From: Chryseobacterium sp. RU37D
GTDB lineage: Bacteria; Bacteroidota; Bacteroidia; Flavobacteriales; Weeksellaceae
Direction: 5' to 3'
Assembly: GCF_900156075.1 (NCBI RefSeq)
Contig: NZ_FTMM01000006.1
Location: 78,227 to 142,226, forward strand
Length of the DNA stretch: 64,000 nucleotides
Position 1 is the stretch's first letter, and each line of letters begins with the position of its first letter. Shown here piece by piece: positions 1 through 7,942 of this stretch. The position numbers were made by a program, and so were the translations under genes. Below the pieces are notes generated by a model. That model saw only the letters and a program-made list of their open reading frames with translations. It had not been told where the DNA came from and did no database searches.

Positions 1-66
1 GATAGAAAATTCATCGGCATTGGTTATATTAAGTGGCTTGTAATCAGAAAGATTAACTGTTGCCAT
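1..66 (-). CDS. ribH: 6,7-dimethyl-8-ribityllumazine synthase, N-terminal fragment cut by the window edge
   Basis: Only the first 22 codons are visible, from an ATG at 66 reading out of the window. They encode MATVNLSDYKPLNITNADEF and two further residues, which resembles the N-terminus of flavobacterial lumazine synthase just before its first beta strand. The enzyme makes the riboflavin precursor in the cytoplasm. Its start lies 7 bases past the stop of the upstream TPR protein gene, so the two are probably co-transcribed. The name rests on a short N-terminal match plus recalled gene order, so it is tentative. Confidence 0.6.
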   Translation of the reverse strand, partial: MATVNLSDYKPLNITNADEFSI

Positions 67-73
67 TGTTTGT

Positions 74-769
74 TTAGTAATATTTAGTCATTTCAATATA
101 AGAATCAGACATTCCGTTGTCGTAGTCCTGATATTTTTCGTCAATTGTAGCAAAATACTTTTTAGCTTCAGCTTTTTTGTTTAATCCTAAGGCTAAAATA
201 CCGGCTTTCCTTGTAAAATAATAAGTAATGTAAGGATTTTCAGTTGCAGAGGCTGCTTTGTCTAATAATTGTAAAGCTTCATCGTTCTTATTAAGGCCAG
301 ATTTTGCATCAGCCATTGCTCCGTACTTCATCGCCATCAAAGTTTTATTATCAGATGAAAAACCGTCTAAAAGATCATAAGCCTCCTGGAATTTTCCTTC
401 TTTGAACTTTAGCATACCTGCATTATAAGCGGAAAGCTTACCAATATTCGTTCCGGAATATTCATTATAAGTTCCTAGAAAACCGGGGTTTGCGGCAGAT
501 TTCCCTCCCAAAGCTTCTTTATCTTTACCATCAGTAAGGTTTTTTTGTGCAGCAAGGAAGCTTTTTACAGCTTCAGCATTTTTCGGAGTTACAACGAATT
601 GTCTGTAACCGAAGAAACCAAGAACGGCCAAAATAAGAATACCAAAAACAATACCTATCTGTTTTGAATATTTTTCAAGAAATCTTTCTGTGTTTAGAGC
701 TTCTCTGTCAAGATCTTTGAAAAACTCTACTGTTTCTTTACCTTCTTGCTCGTTTGTAAGTTTTGCCAT
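74..769 (-). CDS. TPR-containing, single-span membrane protein (YfgM-like)
   Basis: A 231-residue protein. It has a charged cytoplasmic N-terminus, one hydrophobic segment at about residues 38-56, then a helical region with tetratricopeptide-like helix pairs (around 115-225). This layout, N-in anchor plus a periplasmic TPR domain, matches the YfgM family linked to outer-membrane and secretion quality control. It directly precedes ribH, with 7 bases between them. The exact function in Bacteroidota is not established, and no catalytic motif is visible. The ATG at 769 is the only good start. Confidence 0.75.
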   Translation of the reverse strand: MAKLTNEQEGKETVEFFKDLDREALNTERFLEKYSKQIGIVFGILILAVLGFFGYRQFVVTPKNAEAVKSFLAAQKNLTDGKDKEALGGKSAANPGFLGTYNEYSGTNIGKLSAYNAGMLKFKEGKFQEAYDLLDGFSSDNKTLMAMKYGAMADAKSGLNKNDEALQLLDKAASATENPYITYYFTRKAGILALGLNKKAEAKKYFATIDEKYQDYDNGMSDSYIEMTKYY

Positions 770-913
770 AAATTATTAAAAATTGAAATGCAAATTTAAT
801 TGTTTCTGAATGATTTACAAAATACTTTGTGTTTATTATTGATTTTATTTGAAGAATTGAAGTGAATTGTTAATTGTGAGTAAGTGAATTTTCAATTTTC
901 AATTGGAAAAAAT

Positions 914-1005
914 GTTTCGACAAGCTCATCATGGCAATGCAAATAATTTACCTTTATATTAATACATATAGTATTAGAGATGCCATGCTGAGCCTGCCGA
1001 AGCAT
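914..1005. repeat. REP-like imperfect inverted repeat, copy 1
   Basis: The left arm TTTCGACAAGCTCA (915-928) and the right arm TGAGCCTGCCGAAGCA (989-1004) are near reverse complements, with an AT-rich middle containing TAGTATTAG. It lies directly downstream of apt and has a relative at 26339-26420. No ORF is present. It may double as a transcript end for apt. Confidence 0.7.
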
Positions 1006-1017
1006 CCATATTTTTAG

Positions 1018-1554
1018 TTAATATTCTAAAATATGATAAACTTCTGCATTGAATTTCTTTAATTTCTCCTCGCCGTTCAAATCTTTCAAACTAATCAGAA
1101 AGCTGAATTGTGAGACTGTTGCCCCTTGCTTTTCAACCAATTTTGCAGCGGCCTCTGTAGTTCCTCCTGTTGCGAGAAGATCATCGTGTATCAGAACCCG
1201 TTGTCCTTGCTTTATTTGTCCTTCGCGGGTTTCAATTATCGCGCTGCCATATTCTAGATAGTATTTTTCTGAAACCACCGGAGGTGGAAGTTTTCCTGCT
1301 TTTCTGATTAAGATAAATGGTACTTCCAGAGCTACCGCAATGGCAATTCCGAAAAGATAGCCTCGGCTTTCGATACCGCAAACTGCATCTACTTTTCCTT
1401 TGCTGAAGGTTATTAAGTCTGCGATAACATCTTCATAAAGCTTTGGATCTAAAAAAATAGGGGAAATGTCTTTAAACTGAATTCCCGGAATCGGAAAATC
1501 AGGAATATTTTCTATTGTTTCCTCTAATTTTTTTATTAATTCCTGCGATGCCAT
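1018..1554 (-). CDS. apt: Adenine phosphoribosyltransferase
   Basis: A 178-residue, full-length purine-salvage enzyme that converts adenine and PRPP to AMP in the cytoplasm. The type I PRTase PRPP loop is clear (VLIHDDLLATGGT, about residues 120-132). The family's FKDISPIFLDP stretch follows the N-terminal helix, and the GIESRGYLFG and KAGKLPPPV segments are in their expected order. The ATG at 1554 lies one base past the stop of the upstream lipoprotein gene, so the two are probably one transcript. An inverted repeat follows the stop codon. Confidence 0.95.
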   Translation of the reverse strand: MASQELIKKLEETIENIPDFPIPGIQFKDISPIFLDPKLYEDVIADLITFSKGKVDAVCGIESRGYLFGIAIAVALEVPFILIRKAGKLPPPVVSEKYYLEYGSAIIETREGQIKQGQRVLIHDDLLATGGTTEAAAKLVEKQGATVSQFSFLISLKDLNGEEKLKKFNAEVYHILEY

Positions 1555-1555
1555 C

Positions 1556-2755
1556 TTATGGATTGATTTTGTAACTGGAAATTTTCCAGTCTCCGTTTAC
1601 ATTTTTAAGACCGAAAGTTACTTTCAGGGAAGTTGTTTTTCCATTTTTATCGGTTACATCATAGGTTGCATTTACGCTGGCTATATTGGCATTCGTTGCA
1701 TTGGCTGTAATGTTTTTTACGCTTACATTTTTCACTGAACCGAATCCTGAGGTAGGGTTGGCAAAAGATTCATAGCTTCCCCAGCTTGGGTTGCTTGATG
1801 AGCTGTATGCTGCTTTTAGGTTTTGAGAGCTTACATTATTCAGAAATCCTGATACGACATTTTTAGGGTCTGCGGTAGGCTGTTTTGGTGTGGCTGGTGT
1901 TGTTGTAGGTGTTGCATTAGGATCTGCGGATGAAGGTGTTGTTGTTCCTGTATTATTTGGTTCAATTATGGAAGGGTCTTGTTTTACCGCTGTTGAGTCT
2001 ACTTTTGGTGCAGTAGGGATTTTTAACAATGAAGAGTTTACATCCAGACCGATTTTTGTCATTTTAAAAGTTTTCGTCGTCGTTTTTACCGAAACAGTAA
2101 TGTCGATCTTATTGTCAAGAACTTTTGCTGCAGGAATTGAAGAAAATTTTAAGTTAAATCCTTTAAAATTATTATCCTGCATCAGGTTTTTTGCGGTAGA
2201 AAGCTTTACTCCGTTACTAAAAACTTCAAGAGTTGCTTCAAGGCCGGCTCCTGTAAAGGCTATTGGGTTACCTGCATTGTCCACCAATCTCGGAATAATC
2301 TGTATGGCAGTAGGTGCTCCTGAACCATCATCTCCGGTAGGTTTTGTTATAATGCTTAATGAGTTTGCTTTTACGTCATTCGGATCGCTTTCTTTTGCTT
2401 TGTCATCTCCGAAGATATTCATCTCTCCTAATGAAGGAGGGGCTGTACTTGCCCATTCGATGCCGTTTTTCTGAGCCACCTGATCTGCCATAGTCATGAT
2501 TTCAGGAACTTTCTTCCCGTTAATCAGTTGTCCGAGAGCTTTTAGCTCTGCAATATCTCCTTCAGCTTCTACTCCAAAAGTTTTTAGGATATATAGGGCT
2601 TCATTAAATTTAATTTGCTTGATGGTAGGAAGACTTGCTGTCATATCGTTAATACTCGACTGTAATGTTTTTGTATTGCTAGCATCTACATGATCCTTCT
2701 TACATGCCATGAAGGGCAATAAGCTGAGAATGAGTATAAAAGAAAACTTTTTCAT
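1556..2755 (-). CDS. Predicted lipoprotein of unknown function
   Basis: About 399 residues from the ATG at 2755. A GTG six codons upstream would also be in frame, but the ATG places the signal peptide (MKKFSFILILSLLPFMAC) at the N-terminus with a lipobox Cys at residue 18. The middle is a beta-rich domain. Residues about 260-300 form a Pro/Thr/Ala/Asp-rich linker. The last 100 residues resemble small NTF2/DUF4878-type lipoprotein domains that end in a 'GDWKISSYKI' strand. I do not recognise a defined function. The stop sits two bases before the apt start codon. Confidence 0.7.
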   Translation of the reverse strand: MKKFSFILILSLLPFMACKKDHVDASNTKTLQSSINDMTASLPTIKQIKFNEALYILKTFGVEAEGDIAELKALGQLINGKKVPEIMTMADQVAQKNGIEWASTAPPSLGEMNIFGDDKAKESDPNDVKANSLSIITKPTGDDGSGAPTAIQIIPRLVDNAGNPIAFTGAGLEATLEVFSNGVKLSTAKNLMQDNNFKGFNLKFSSIPAAKVLDNKIDITVSVKTTTKTFKMTKIGLDVNSSLLKIPTAPKVDSTAVKQDPSIIEPNNTGTTTPSSADPNATPTTTPATPKQPTADPKNVVSGFLNNVSSQNLKAAYSSSSNPSWGSYESFANPTSGFGSVKNVSVKNITANATNANIASVNATYDVTDKNGKTTSLKVTFGLKNVNGDWKISSYKINP

Positions 2756-2779
2756 TTTAGTTCGGTTTAGCACAAAAAT

Positions 2780-2810
2780 AATAAAACCTTTAATAATAGA
2801 AGGTTTTATT
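2780..2810 (-). terminator. Intrinsic terminator after the 2806-3819 gene
   Basis: A perfect 11-bp stem (AATAAAACCTT / AAGGTTTTATT) with a 9-base loop overlaps the stop codon and is followed on the minus strand by ATTTTTG. It separates this gene from the downstream lipoprotein gene. Confidence 0.8.
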
Positions 2811-3819
2811 TTTCATTTTGTTGTTCTTTTAAATCAGTTCCGAAGTATGAACTGAAAATATTCTGCATATTCTGAAATTCAGGGTCTTTCCAATATTCTG
2901 TAATATAATGGCTTGAATAGGTGTCAAATTTTATTTTCTCTAAATTATTCTCATTACGAAAGCTGATTTCCGTAGGGTAAAAATTTTCATAAACAATAAT
3001 TGTATTATAATTCGGCTCAGTTTTATGTTTAAGATGAAGGAAAAGTATTTTATTATATTCCAAAAGGTCTTTAATAGTTTTCGGAGAATTTTTCTCATAA
3101 GCTATATTCAGGATGCTTTTAAAATCAAAAAACCGGTATCCAAATAATGCAAATTCCTTTTTTTGAAGAGCTTCTCCTGTGATTTCTATTTCATCTTTTC
3201 GATCTCCCTTTAACTGTGTGAATTTAGTTTTTTTATTTTCTTTGTAGTCATCTATATTTGCAACATCTTCTATTTCTGGAATTTTTAAGAAGGTATTGTA
3301 GTCCCAAGAATCTGTTTTCTTTCTGTCTTCTAAAAGATTTTGCAACCTGAAAACCCTATACTGTTCAATGCGTGAGCTTTTTAGCTTTTTTGTTTTATTA
3401 TCAAAAATATATGTGACAATCCCATCTGTAAAACTGCTCAATCTGTTATTTACAGTGACATAAGAATTAAAATTACCCTTTACAAAAATATATTTTGAAG
3501 GTTTGCTGTTTTTAATTACAACGGTTTCAATATCTTTAACATTATCAATAATTTTAATGACATGCTGATTGAAATCCGCATAAGAAAGTGTGGCCACCGG
3601 AAAGTTGTTGTATATCAGCTGGAATTTCTCCTGTTCCGGTTTTAAGGATTGCTTATCAATTTTACCATCAATATCTGAATAAGCCAGAATATTTCCATCT
3701 TTTCCAAAAACTGAAACCTTTGGAAGGGGTTTATTAGTTCTTTCGGAAATGAAGGTGATAGTTTGAGCATTGAAAAAGCTTATCAATAAAATGAATAAAA
3801 ATGAAATTTTTTTTTCCAT
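2806..3819 (-). CDS. Exported protein with an N-terminal carboxypeptidase-regulatory-like domain
   Basis: A 337-residue protein with a signal peptide of about 18 residues (cleavage near FNAQ). It then has a short beta-sandwich segment (KPLPKVSVFGKDGNILAYSD) like the CarboxypepD_reg-like domain common at the start of Bacteroidota envelope proteins. The remaining 220 residues are polar and I cannot place them in a family. It is probably periplasmic or surface-associated. It stands alone, with a terminator at its stop codon and the act operon terminator upstream of it. Confidence 0.65.
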   Translation of the reverse strand: MEKKISFLFILLISFFNAQTITFISERTNKPLPKVSVFGKDGNILAYSDIDGKIDKQSLKPEQEKFQLIYNNFPVATLSYADFNQHVIKIIDNVKDIETVVIKNSKPSKYIFVKGNFNSYVTVNNRLSSFTDGIVTYIFDNKTKKLKSSRIEQYRVFRLQNLLEDRKKTDSWDYNTFLKIPEIEDVANIDDYKENKKTKFTQLKGDRKDEIEITGEALQKKEFALFGYRFFDFKSILNIAYEKNSPKTIKDLLEYNKILFLHLKHKTEPNYNTIIVYENFYPTEISFRNENNLEKIKFDTYSSHYITEYWKDPEFQNMQNIFSSYFGTDLKEQQNEK

Positions 3820-3914
3820 TACAATTTGTTTTATTTACTTGATTAAAATTAGACCTTAATTGTAAGACGAGCAAAAAGAATAAGGTTGCCTGGAAATTTT
3901 TTCCCTGCACAGCA

Positions 3915-3949
3915 CAAAAAAAGACCGATTATTACAATCAGTCTTTTTT
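3915..3949 (-). terminator. Terminator of the act operon
   Basis: An A-run, then a stem pairing AGACCGATT with AATCAGTCT across ATTAC (a G-U wobble on the minus-strand RNA), then a T-run on the minus strand. It lies 23-57 bases past the actF stop, which marks actF as the last gene of the operon here. Confidence 0.85.
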
Positions 3950-3971
3950 GTTTATTTATTGTTACAAGTCC

Positions 3972-5303
3972 TTAGAAAGGATACTCATAAATTTCAGATT
4001 CGTGTAAGAATGGGTTTCCTGTAGGAATAAGCTTAAGTTTGGATAAAGCTGTAAGTACAGTAAACATGAATAATCCAGCTACGAATAATATTGCTCCGGC
4101 TACCAACAAGAATACTTCCGGAGTGTTCCAGTATGGCCCTACTGTTCCCGGCATTACCATGTTGAAGTAATCTAGGATATGACCGCAGATAACTACTATC
4201 GCCATTGTTGTAACAACTTTATAGTTTCTTTTGATGCTGCTGCTTACTAATACTAATAGTGGTAACAAAAAGTTAACGATAAGCATTGGTAAGAAAGTAG
4301 GTGAGTAGTGCTGGAATCTTCCAAAGAAATAGTTTACCTCTTCCGGAACGTTTGCATACCAATAAAGCATGAACTGAGCGAACCATGTATACGTCCAAAG
4401 CATACTGGTAGCGAAAAGGAATACTCCCAAATCGTGCAAGTGATTATCATTGAACTGAGGTAAGAAACCATTTTTCTTTAAATAAACACTTAGTAAGATG
4501 ATTACTGCGATACCACTTGACAGGCAACTAACCATTGAATACCAGATATACATTGTAGAATACCAGTGAGGGTCAATAGACATCAACCAGTCCCAAGCCC
4601 AAGCTGCAGAAGCAAATCCGAAGAATGCGATATATCCTACTGCCCATCTGTAAAGCATTTGATACTCAACTTTAGATTTAGTCTCATCCACTTTTTTAGA
4701 TTGAGCTTTTAATTTCCAAGAGAAGAAAGAAGCACCTAAAACATAGATGAAAGTTCTTATTGCATAGAAAGGTATATTTAAGAATCTTTTCTTTTCAAAT
4801 AAGATCACGTCGAAATGAGCAGAATTTGGGTCTGTCAAATCAGGATCCATCCAATGGAATAAGTGAGCGTTGTGAGTAATGTTCAGAATCATCAAGATGA
4901 TCAAGATAGCACCTCCGTAAGGGATGTAAGAAGCAATAGCTTCCATTACTCTTGTAATGATGATCGGCCATCCTGCGTGAGCAGCATGCTGAATACAGTA
5001 GAAAAACAGTACAGCACAGCTAACTCCGAAGAAAAATACAGCTACAAAATGTATTGCCGCTAAAGGCTGGTTGTGTACCTGAAGTTCAGCATGCTCTAGG
5101 TGAGCTGCATGATCTTGAGGACCTACCATTTCACTTGAATGTGTAGGAGCAGTATGACCAGAAGCATGAACAGCCTCCATCATTTGTTCTATTTTTTCAG
5201 TAGAAATTCCTTTGTTCATAAAGAAACCAATACCGAATAAAACTAAACCTACAACAAGAAGGATTATAGAAGTTGATTTTAATTTTGGTGAAAAACTATA
5301 CAT
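3972..5303 (-). CDS. actF: Alternative complex III membrane subunit ActF
   Basis: A 443-residue polytopic membrane protein with about ten hydrophobic segments, and the last gene of the act operon. ActF is an NrfD/PsrC-type integral subunit paralogous to ActC, and contributes a quinol-side helix bundle to the quinol:cytochrome c oxidoreductase. Assignment rests on operon position, length and topology, with segments such as WAWDWLMSIDPHWYSTMYIW typical of the family. Between the first two membrane segments (residues about 44-78) is a polar loop with seven histidines. The ATG at 5303 is 8 bases after the actE stop. Confidence 0.92.
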   Translation of the reverse strand: MYSFSPKLKSTSIILLVVGLVLFGIGFFMNKGISTEKIEQMMEAVHASGHTAPTHSSEMVGPQDHAAHLEHAELQVHNQPLAAIHFVAVFFFGVSCAVLFFYCIQHAAHAGWPIIITRVMEAIASYIPYGGAILIILMILNITHNAHLFHWMDPDLTDPNSAHFDVILFEKKRFLNIPFYAIRTFIYVLGASFFSWKLKAQSKKVDETKSKVEYQMLYRWAVGYIAFFGFASAAWAWDWLMSIDPHWYSTMYIWYSMVSCLSSGIAVIILLSVYLKKNGFLPQFNDNHLHDLGVFLFATSMLWTYTWFAQFMLYWYANVPEEVNYFFGRFQHYSPTFLPMLIVNFLLPLLVLVSSSIKRNYKVVTTMAIVVICGHILDYFNMVMPGTVGPYWNTPEVFLLVAGAILFVAGLFMFTVLTALSKLKLIPTGNPFLHESEIYEYPF

Positions 5304-5311
5304 TTCTTTTC

Positions 5312-6010
5312 TTATTTTTTAGTTTCGGTAGTAGTAGTTTCAGGTTTTGCTTCCGCCGTTGTTGTCGCTGTAGCTGCTGCCGGTGCTGCTGCTCCTTTTT
5401 TGAAGGCGCTTATCACATACATTGCTACTCTCCATCTGTCTCCTGCGTTCAATTGTCCCGCATAAGAACCCATTGCGTTTCTACCGTTTGTTAATACATA
5501 ATGAACAGATCCTACAGTAATTTCTCTGTCTGCATAGTTTGGTACACCAGAGAATGCTCCAGATTGAACAATTGGTCCCTGTCCATCTCCACCTATACCA
5601 TGACAAGCCGAACACGTTTTTTCGAATAGTAATTTTCCTCTTTCGATATCTTTAGCTGCATTAGCAGAATTCAAAGGAGAAGCAGTTATTGTTTTTGAAG
5701 CATTATAACCTGCGTTATACTCATCAACATTTTTCGGAAGTAATCCTTCTTCAAAAACGCCGTCTTTGTTTTGTGGAACTGATCCTTCTACCGGAGAAAG
5801 ACCTGTTGCAAAATTATTTTTAACAAAAGCAGGGATTTCGTTTTCATGATCTGAGTATGCATCCTGAGCTTTCATCAATGGATCGTAAGCTACAGGGAAG
5901 TACATATCAGGAAAATATACTAATGGTACGTTTTCTTTTGGTCCGCAAGAATTAAGTAAAACTGTTGTTAAACCTAAAATTGCTGTAATTCTTAATACAT
6001 TCTTTTTCAT
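5312..6010 (-). CDS. actE: Alternative complex III monoheme cytochrome c lipoprotein ActE
   Basis: 232 residues with a lipoprotein signal (MKKNVLRITAILGLTTVLLN, Cys at residue 22). A cytochrome c domain follows with one CSACH heme motif at about residue 135 and a distal Met in NAMGSY. ActE is the membrane-anchored monoheme subunit that passes electrons from ActA toward the terminal oxidase. The last 30 residues are an Ala/Thr/Glu/Lys low-complexity tail. It is tightly packed, with 1 base to the actD stop and 8 to actF. Confidence 0.93.
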   Translation of the reverse strand: MKKNVLRITAILGLTTVLLNSCGPKENVPLVYFPDMYFPVAYDPLMKAQDAYSDHENEIPAFVKNNFATGLSPVEGSVPQNKDGVFEEGLLPKNVDEYNAGYNASKTITASPLNSANAAKDIERGKLLFEKTCSACHGIGGDGQGPIVQSGAFSGVPNYADREITVGSVHYVLTNGRNAMGSYAGQLNAGDRWRVAMYVISAFKKGAAAPAAATATTTAEAKPETTTTETKK

Positions 6011-6011
6011 T

Positions 6012-6533
6012 TTAAGCGTCTTTAACAGTTATTTCTTCAACTCCAGTTTCAATTAGTAACTGTTTTACAGATTCTACATCCTCAGTTACGAATTCCATCA
6101 TGAATTTATCGTCCGTTGTTCTCGGGTCTGGGTTTTGTGCAGGAGCTCCAGGATACATTTTGTTTCTTACCAAGAAAGTTAATGACATCATGTGAGCAGC
6201 ACAGAATACCATAAGCTCGAACATTGGTACTACGAATGCAGGCATGTTGTGTCCCCAGTCGAAAGCTGGTTTACCCCCAATGTTTTGAGGCCAGTCGTGA
6301 TTCATCACATACCAAGTAAGAGTAGCACCGATAGTAACCCCATAACAAGCATAGATGAAAGCGGCATCAGAAATTCTAGTTTTCTTTAAACCTAAAGCTT
6401 TGTCTAGCCCGTGAACCGGAAACGGAGTATAAACTTCGTTGATTGCGATTCCTTTATCATTGAATGCTTTAACGCCGTTCATTAAATCGTCGTCGTCAGC
6501 ATAAAGTCCGTATACAATTTTAGTGGTGCTCAT
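6012..6533 (-). CDS. actD: Alternative complex III subunit ActD (DUF3341)
   Basis: 173 residues from the ATG at 6533. The longer reading starting nine codons upstream lies inside actC and is less likely, because MSTTKIVYGLYADDDDLM matches the usual ActD N-terminus. The cytoplasmic alpha/beta domain is followed by two transmembrane helices (about 65-85 and 100-122) and a short C-terminal domain. ActD is a structural subunit without a cofactor. The start codon is nested 14 bases inside the 3' end of actC, which suggests translational coupling. Confidence 0.92.
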   Translation of the reverse strand: MSTTKIVYGLYADDDDLMNGVKAFNDKGIAINEVYTPFPVHGLDKALGLKKTRISDAAFIYACYGVTIGATLTWYVMNHDWPQNIGGKPAFDWGHNMPAFVVPMFELMVFCAAHMMSLTFLVRNKMYPGAPAQNPDPRTTDDKFMMEFVTEDVESVKQLLIETGVEEITVKDA

Positions 6534-7917
6534 CTCCTTCTTTTGCTTTATAAGTTTCACCTGAGATTTTCAAAATCGATTTTAATTCAGCCTGTGCAAT
6601 TACAGGGAATGTTCTTGCGTATAATAAGAATAATACAGAGAAGAATCCGATAGTTCCTAAGTATACACCCACATCAATGATCGTTGGCTTAAACATAGTC
6701 CAAGATCCTGGTAAGTAATCTCTGGAAAGGTTGATAACGATGATATCAAAACGCTCAAACCACATACCGATATTGATGATCAATGCAACGATAAATGTCC
6801 AGATAATGTTCGTTCTAAGTCTCTTGAACCAGAAAGAAGCCGGAACAACAAGGTTACAGATAATTAATGACCAGAAAGCCCACCAATAAGGTCCTGTTGC
6901 AGCACCTGGAGATAGATATGTAAAGTCTTCGAATCTGGATCCAGAATACCATCCGATGAAATATTCAGTTGCATAAGCTACAGTAACCATACCACCAGTA
7001 AGGATGATTACGATGTTCATAATTTCGATATGATACATTGTAATATATTCTTCCAAGTGACAAACTTTTCTTGCAACTAACAATAGAGTCTGTACCATTG
7101 CAAATCCTGAGAAGATCGCACCAGCTACGAAGTAAGGAGGGTAGATTGTAGAGTGCCATCCTTTAATAACCGAAGTTGCGAAGTCAAAAGATACGGTAGT
7201 GTGTACTGAGAATACAAGTGGAGTTGCCAAACCTGCAAGAACTAAAGAAAGTTCTTCGAATCTTTGCCAATGTTTTGCTTTACCACCCCAACCGAATGCA
7301 AGGAATGTATAAATTTTCTTAGTCCAAGGAGTTTTAGCTCTGTCTCTGATCATTGCAAAGTCAGGGATCAATCCCATGAACCAGAATACTGTTGATACTG
7401 AGAAATACGTAGAGATTGCAAATACGTCCCAAAGTAGAGGAGAGTTGAAGTTCCCCCAAAGAGAACCGAATTGGTTTGGTAAAGGGAATACCCAATATCC
7501 TACCCAAACTCTACCCATGTGGATTACAGGGAAGATTGCTGCCTGTACAACCGCAAAGATCGTCATCGCCTCTGCAGATCTGTTTACAGACATTCTCCAT
7601 CTCTGTCTAAATAATAATAATACTGCGGAGATAAGTGTTCCGGCGTGACCGATACCTACCCACCATACGAAGTTGGTGATATCCCAACCCCAGTTAATAG
7701 TTCTGTTAAGTCCCCATGCTCCAATACCTGTTCCGATAGTATAAGCGATACAACCGAACCCATATAAGAATAGAACTAAGGCAGCATACAATGAAATCCA
7801 CCATAATTTACCTGCTCTTTCTTCGATAGGTCGTGCAATATCCTCTGTGATATCGTGATAAGTTTTGTGACCAATAATTAGAGGTTCCCTTATCGGAGCT
7901 TCGTAATGTCCTGACAT
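6520..7917 (-). CDS. actC: Alternative complex III quinol-binding membrane subunit ActC
   Basis: 465 residues, NrfD/PsrC family, with about ten transmembrane helices. The N-terminus (YEAPIREPLIIGHKTYHDIT) and the SAEAMTIFAVVQAAIFPVIH helix are typical. The protein is thought to bind menaquinol and, with ActF, to form the membrane core beneath the iron-sulfur protein ActB. Its 3' end overlaps actD by 14 bases, and its start is 26 bases past the actB stop. Confidence 0.95.
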   Translation of the reverse strand: MSGHYEAPIREPLIIGHKTYHDITEDIARPIEERAGKLWWISLYAALVLFLYGFGCIAYTIGTGIGAWGLNRTINWGWDITNFVWWVGIGHAGTLISAVLLLFRQRWRMSVNRSAEAMTIFAVVQAAIFPVIHMGRVWVGYWVFPLPNQFGSLWGNFNSPLLWDVFAISTYFSVSTVFWFMGLIPDFAMIRDRAKTPWTKKIYTFLAFGWGGKAKHWQRFEELSLVLAGLATPLVFSVHTTVSFDFATSVIKGWHSTIYPPYFVAGAIFSGFAMVQTLLLVARKVCHLEEYITMYHIEIMNIVIILTGGMVTVAYATEYFIGWYSGSRFEDFTYLSPGAATGPYWWAFWSLIICNLVVPASFWFKRLRTNIIWTFIVALIINIGMWFERFDIIVINLSRDYLPGSWTMFKPTIIDVGVYLGTIGFFSVLFLLYARTFPVIAQAELKSILKISGETYKAKEGDEHH

Positions 7918-7942
7918 TTTTTACCTATTTATTATTTAAACT

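Noticed and set aside
1890..2474. 194-codon plus-strand ORF opposite the lipoprotein gene
   Set aside because: It is antisense to a protein with a clear signal peptide and lipobox; its residues show no domain and it has no promoter.
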